NCBI GenBank assembly: GCA_024679635.1
Contig: JAIBDA010000041.1
Span: 1 to 10,186 of the forward strand
Length of the DNA stretch: 10,186 nt
Reading direction: 5' to 3'
Origin: Amphritea sp.
Lineage (GTDB): Bacteria > Pseudomonadota > Gammaproteobacteria > Pseudomonadales > Nitrincolaceae
This document shows, piece by piece, positions 8,399 through 10,186 of the stretch. How positions within the stretch are numbered: the first letter of the stretch is position 1; every line of letters starts with the position of its first letter. The notes under the pieces are model-generated. The model had not been told where the DNA came from and did no database searches. It saw nothing but the letters and a program-made list of their open reading frames with translations. The position numbers were made by a program, and so were the translations under genes.

Positions 8399-8412
8399 TT
8401 GACCTACATCAA
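8399..8412. promoter_or_regulatory. FNR/Anr-like box upstream of the diguanylate cyclase gene
   Basis: TTGACCTACATCAA matches the FNR/Anr consensus TTGAT-N4-ATCAA at 9 of 10 fixed positions. Its centre is about 100 bp upstream of the start codon at 8507. A -10-like TATATT lies at 8463-8468 with no good -35, which would suit an activator-dependent promoter with the box about 68-70 bp upstream of the predicted transcript start (near a class I position). A CRP-family or unrelated site is possible. Confidence 0.5.
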
Positions 8413-8462
8413 GTTGAGAGACCGTTTCTGCAAAGAAGCCGTGATTCCTGCCGTAACAAGCC

Positions 8463-8468
8463 TATATT
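8463..8468 (+). promoter_or_regulatory. Possible -10 element for the diguanylate cyclase gene
   Basis: TATATT (5 of 6 to TATAAT) lies 38 bp before the start codon. No -35 hexamer is found 16-18 bp upstream. It is read here together with the FNR/Anr-like box as an activator-dependent promoter. Confidence 0.3.
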
Positions 8469-8506
8469 GAGCAGCCTGGACGAAGATCAATATCGGAAGT
8501 TAAAGG

Positions 8507-9739
8507 ATGAAGTACGTAACCGCTATGTATATATCACTAAGTGAATCGTTAGGTATCTATACCCTTGACCAGCTCTATGAGCTGCTCACCAACAAGCAAC
8601 ACAGTATGCCTATCTCCCGCCACCGAGCCTCTATCATGCAGAGCCGGATCTTTTTCTTCTGTGCCATTTTCGCCGTATTAGTGCCAATTTGGTCTTTGAT
8701 TGATTTACTGTTTCTACCGGGGAAGCTGTGGGGCGAACTGTTACTAATTCGCATAGTTTCTGCTGCAGCTTTTGCGCTGCTTGCCTGGCAGGCACGCAAA
8801 GAACCCAACCTGAAGCGTGCACGATTTTTATTAGCAGGAATGCTGTCGGTCACACCGCTATTTTATCTGGTTTCCGACCACTGGTTACAAGCTTACGAGT
8901 TGACCGGGACAGAACAAGTAATCGCAGAGCTCTATGCACTTTTGCCCTTTGTCATGATCGCAGGGTTAACGTTATTCCCACTAACGTTGAAAGAGCTTCT
9001 CTCTTTCGCTGCACCGATGCTGGTCGTGGTTGTGTTAGCCTCGCTACCCCAAACCAACAGTGACATCCCCCAGGCCGTCTCAACTATCTGGCTATTCACT
9101 CTGATTCTGGGGGTGGCGATGTTCGCCTCTCTGAATCAGTTACGCTATATGCTCTCGCAGGTTAATCGCGCCAGCTATGATGTGCTCACCGGCCTGCTAA
9201 CACGCAGAGCCGGGATAGAGATGCTTGATTTACAGTATCGCCTGACAACCATGAGTGAAACTCATCTCTCCATTCTCTATCTCGATCTGGACCACTTCAA
9301 AACCGTCAACGACCTCTATGGTCATGATGCCGGGGACGTTGTTCTGAAATTAGCCGCACAGCAGCTTTGCACCACCGTGCGAAAGGGAGACAGCGTGGTG
9401 CGTTGGGGTGGCGAAGAGTTCATCGTTATTCTTCCCACAGCGACGCCCGACGAAGCCAACGATGTTATCGCCAGAATAATGAACGCAGGACTGGGCCTTC
9501 GCCCTGACAACTCTCCGGTCACCGCGAGTATCGGCGTCGCTGAAATTCAGGCAGATGCAGCCAATGACTGGAAAGCCCTGATCGAACTGGCCGATCACCG
9601 GATGTACACCGCCAAGACTCAGGGGCGTGCACGCAGCATGGGAGTGAAAGAAACCCAGATTCTCTGGCCAGGTATCCCTACCGAAGGGCTAGAAAACAAT
9701 TTTGATATTTCGCCAGAGCAAACCATCGTCGAAAGTTAG
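8507..9739 (+). CDS. Multi-spanning membrane diguanylate cyclase (GGDEF domain)
   Basis: This 410-residue protein synthesises cyclic di-GMP from two GTP. After a polar N-terminus of about 45 residues come roughly six hydrophobic spans (48-70, 77-94, 104-122, 142-158, 164-181, 192-208) forming a membrane sensor module that I do not assign to a named family. The GGDEF domain follows directly (about 220-378): DVLTGLLTR at 225-233, metal Asp260 in YLDLDHFK, active-site GGEEF at 301-305 and an intact inhibitory site RKGD at 292-295, exactly five residues before GGEEF. Product feedback inhibition is therefore expected. A tail of about 30 residues ends the protein. The ATG at 8507 is supported by GGAAG 7 nt upstream; the nearer AAAGG is too close to act. 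It lies 220 bp after the GGDEF-EAL gene with its own putative FNR/Anr-like box, and is followed by a terminator at 9760-9783. Confidence 0.95.
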   Translation: MKYVTAMYISLSESLGIYTLDQLYELLTNKQHSMPISRHRASIMQSRIFFFCAIFAVLVPIWSLIDLLFLPGKLWGELLLIRIVSAAAFALLAWQARKEPNLKRARFLLAGMLSVTPLFYLVSDHWLQAYELTGTEQVIAELYALLPFVMIAGLTLFPLTLKELLSFAAPMLVVVVLASLPQTNSDIPQAVSTIWLFTLILGVAMFASLNQLRYMLSQVNRASYDVLTGLLTRRAGIEMLDLQYRLTTMSETHLSILYLDLDHFKTVNDLYGHDAGDVVLKLAAQQLCTTVRKGDSVVRWGGEEFIVILPTATPDEANDVIARIMNAGLGLRPDNSPVTASIGVAEIQADAANDWKALIELADHRMYTAKTQGRARSMGVKETQILWPGIPTEGLENNFDISPEQTIVES

Positions 9740-9759
9740 GCACAACAGAGATACACAAC

Positions 9760-9783
9760 AGCTCCGGATTAGCGGAGCTTTTA
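9760..9783 (+). terminator. Rho-independent terminator after the diguanylate cyclase gene
   Basis: AGCTCCG (9760-9766) pairs perfectly with CGGAGCT (9773-9779) around a 6-nt loop, followed by a short T run (9779-9782). An outer pairing of TACACA (9752-9757) with TGTGTA (9784-9789) could extend the structure. It lies 20 bp after the stop codon. The T run is short, so termination may be incomplete. Confidence 0.72.
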
Positions 9784-9801
9784 TGTGTAGAAAAGGTTCA
9801 G

Positions 9802-9828
9802 AAAAACGATCAGAGATGCACCTCTGAT
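9802..9828 (-). terminator. Rho-independent terminator after the Lrp/AsnC-family gene
   Basis: On the minus strand ATCAGAG (9828-9822) pairs perfectly with CTCTGAT (9815-9809) around a 6-nt loop. CG and then five T (9806-9802) follow. It is 74 bp downstream of the regulator's stop codon and would end its transcript before it meets the convergent diguanylate cyclase gene. Confidence 0.65.
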
Positions 9829-9902
9829 ACCCTTCGGCTAAGCACAGCTGTAGCTATCAGCAAGGAATGCTGAGTTCAATGAAGCATCAGAACTAACGCC
9901 CC

Positions 9903-10186
9903 TTACAAGTCGATAGGAATTGCCGTTTCATTTTTAATTTCACGCAGGGCAAAGTTGGATTTCACCTGATTGACCCCTGGCAGGTTGAAGATCTTGTCAT
10001 TCAAGAAACGGTCATAAGCGGCCATATCCTGAATAATCACCCTCAGTACATAATCGGCATCACCGGTTACCGCAAAGCACTGCAGGACCTCCGGATAGCC
10101 CTGCACTGCTTGTTGAAATTCGATGGCATGATCCTGCCGATGGCGGATCAGAGTCACCATAATCAGCACGCAGAGGTCGTAACCCA
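9903..10186 (-). CDS. Lrp/AsnC-family transcriptional regulator (partial, N-terminus beyond right edge)
   Basis: Only the last 93 or so codons are in the window, and the frame is open to the right edge. They form the C-terminal ligand-binding and oligomerisation (RAM/AsnC) domain. The family pattern is visible: a first strand (GYDLCVLIMVTLIRH), a helix leading to the segment PEVLQCFAVTGDADYVLRV, then AAYDRFLNDKIFNLPGVNQVKSNFALREIK. GDADYVLRV corresponds to the glycine/aspartate turn that binds the amino-acid effector in Lrp-type proteins. The DNA-binding helix-turn-helix lies outside the window. An apparent in-frame GTG at 10169 is internal, not the start, because the conserved domain begins before it. 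The specific family member cannot be named. It converges on the diguanylate cyclase gene with a 163-bp gap. Confidence 0.93.
   Translation of the reverse strand, partial: GYDLCVLIMVTLIRHRQDHAIEFQQAVQGYPEVLQCFAVTGDADYVLRVIIQDMAAYDRFLNDKIFNLPGVNQVKSNFALREIKNETAIPIDL

Noticed and set aside
9857..9873. Inverted repeat TCAGCA/TGCTGA near the Lrp/AsnC-family gene end, as its terminator
   Set aside because: It has no T tract in the direction of transcription; the hairpin at 9809-9828 with five T is the better candidate.

Overview
The window reads as ordinary chromosomal DNA of a gammaproteobacterium. Its closest resemblances are to Pseudomonas and the marine Oceanospirillales. The clues are the Pseudomonas-type Mg-dependent HemB, the adjacent hemB-ppk pair (the arrangement I recall from Pseudomonas aeruginosa), an amino-acid ABC operon close to HisJQMP/ArtPIQM, and tandem c-di-GMP enzymes. 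The genus is inference. No mobile element, CRISPR array, tRNA, rRNA or phage gene is visible.

Positions 1-2617 (minus strand) hold a polar amino-acid ABC importer in the order ATPase, periplasmic binding protein, permease Q, permease M. Permease M is cut by the left edge. The order matches E. coli artPIQM and the sequences look like the basic amino acid (His/Lys/Arg/Orn) family. A strong terminator-like hairpin sits between the binding-protein gene and the two overlapping permease genes, so the binding protein is probably made in excess. Positions 2618-2908 hold the operon's upstream region and the terminator of ppk1.

Positions 2909-6185 (minus strand) hold hemB (porphobilinogen synthase, GTG start) followed 52 bp later by ppk1 (polyphosphate kinase 1 with an extra acidic N-terminal tail). 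They are probably co-transcribed and end at a clean Rho-independent terminator. Positions 6186-6528 are an AT-rich divergent promoter region.

Positions 6529-9739 (plus strand) hold two membrane-bound cyclic-di-GMP enzymes. The first is a HAMP-GGDEF-EAL protein with both catalytic motifs intact but no inhibitory I-site. The second is a multi-spanning diguanylate cyclase with GGEEF and an intact RxxD I-site. A 220-bp gap with an FNR/Anr-like box separates them, suggesting separate, oxygen-linked control of the second gene.

Positions 9740-10186 hold back-to-back terminators for convergent genes and the C-terminal part of an Lrp/AsnC-family regulator that runs off the right edge.

No wholly new system is evident. 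The points most worth a second look are regulatory: the intra-operon hairpin, the FNR-like box, and the hairpin over the ribosome binding site of the GGDEF-EAL gene.
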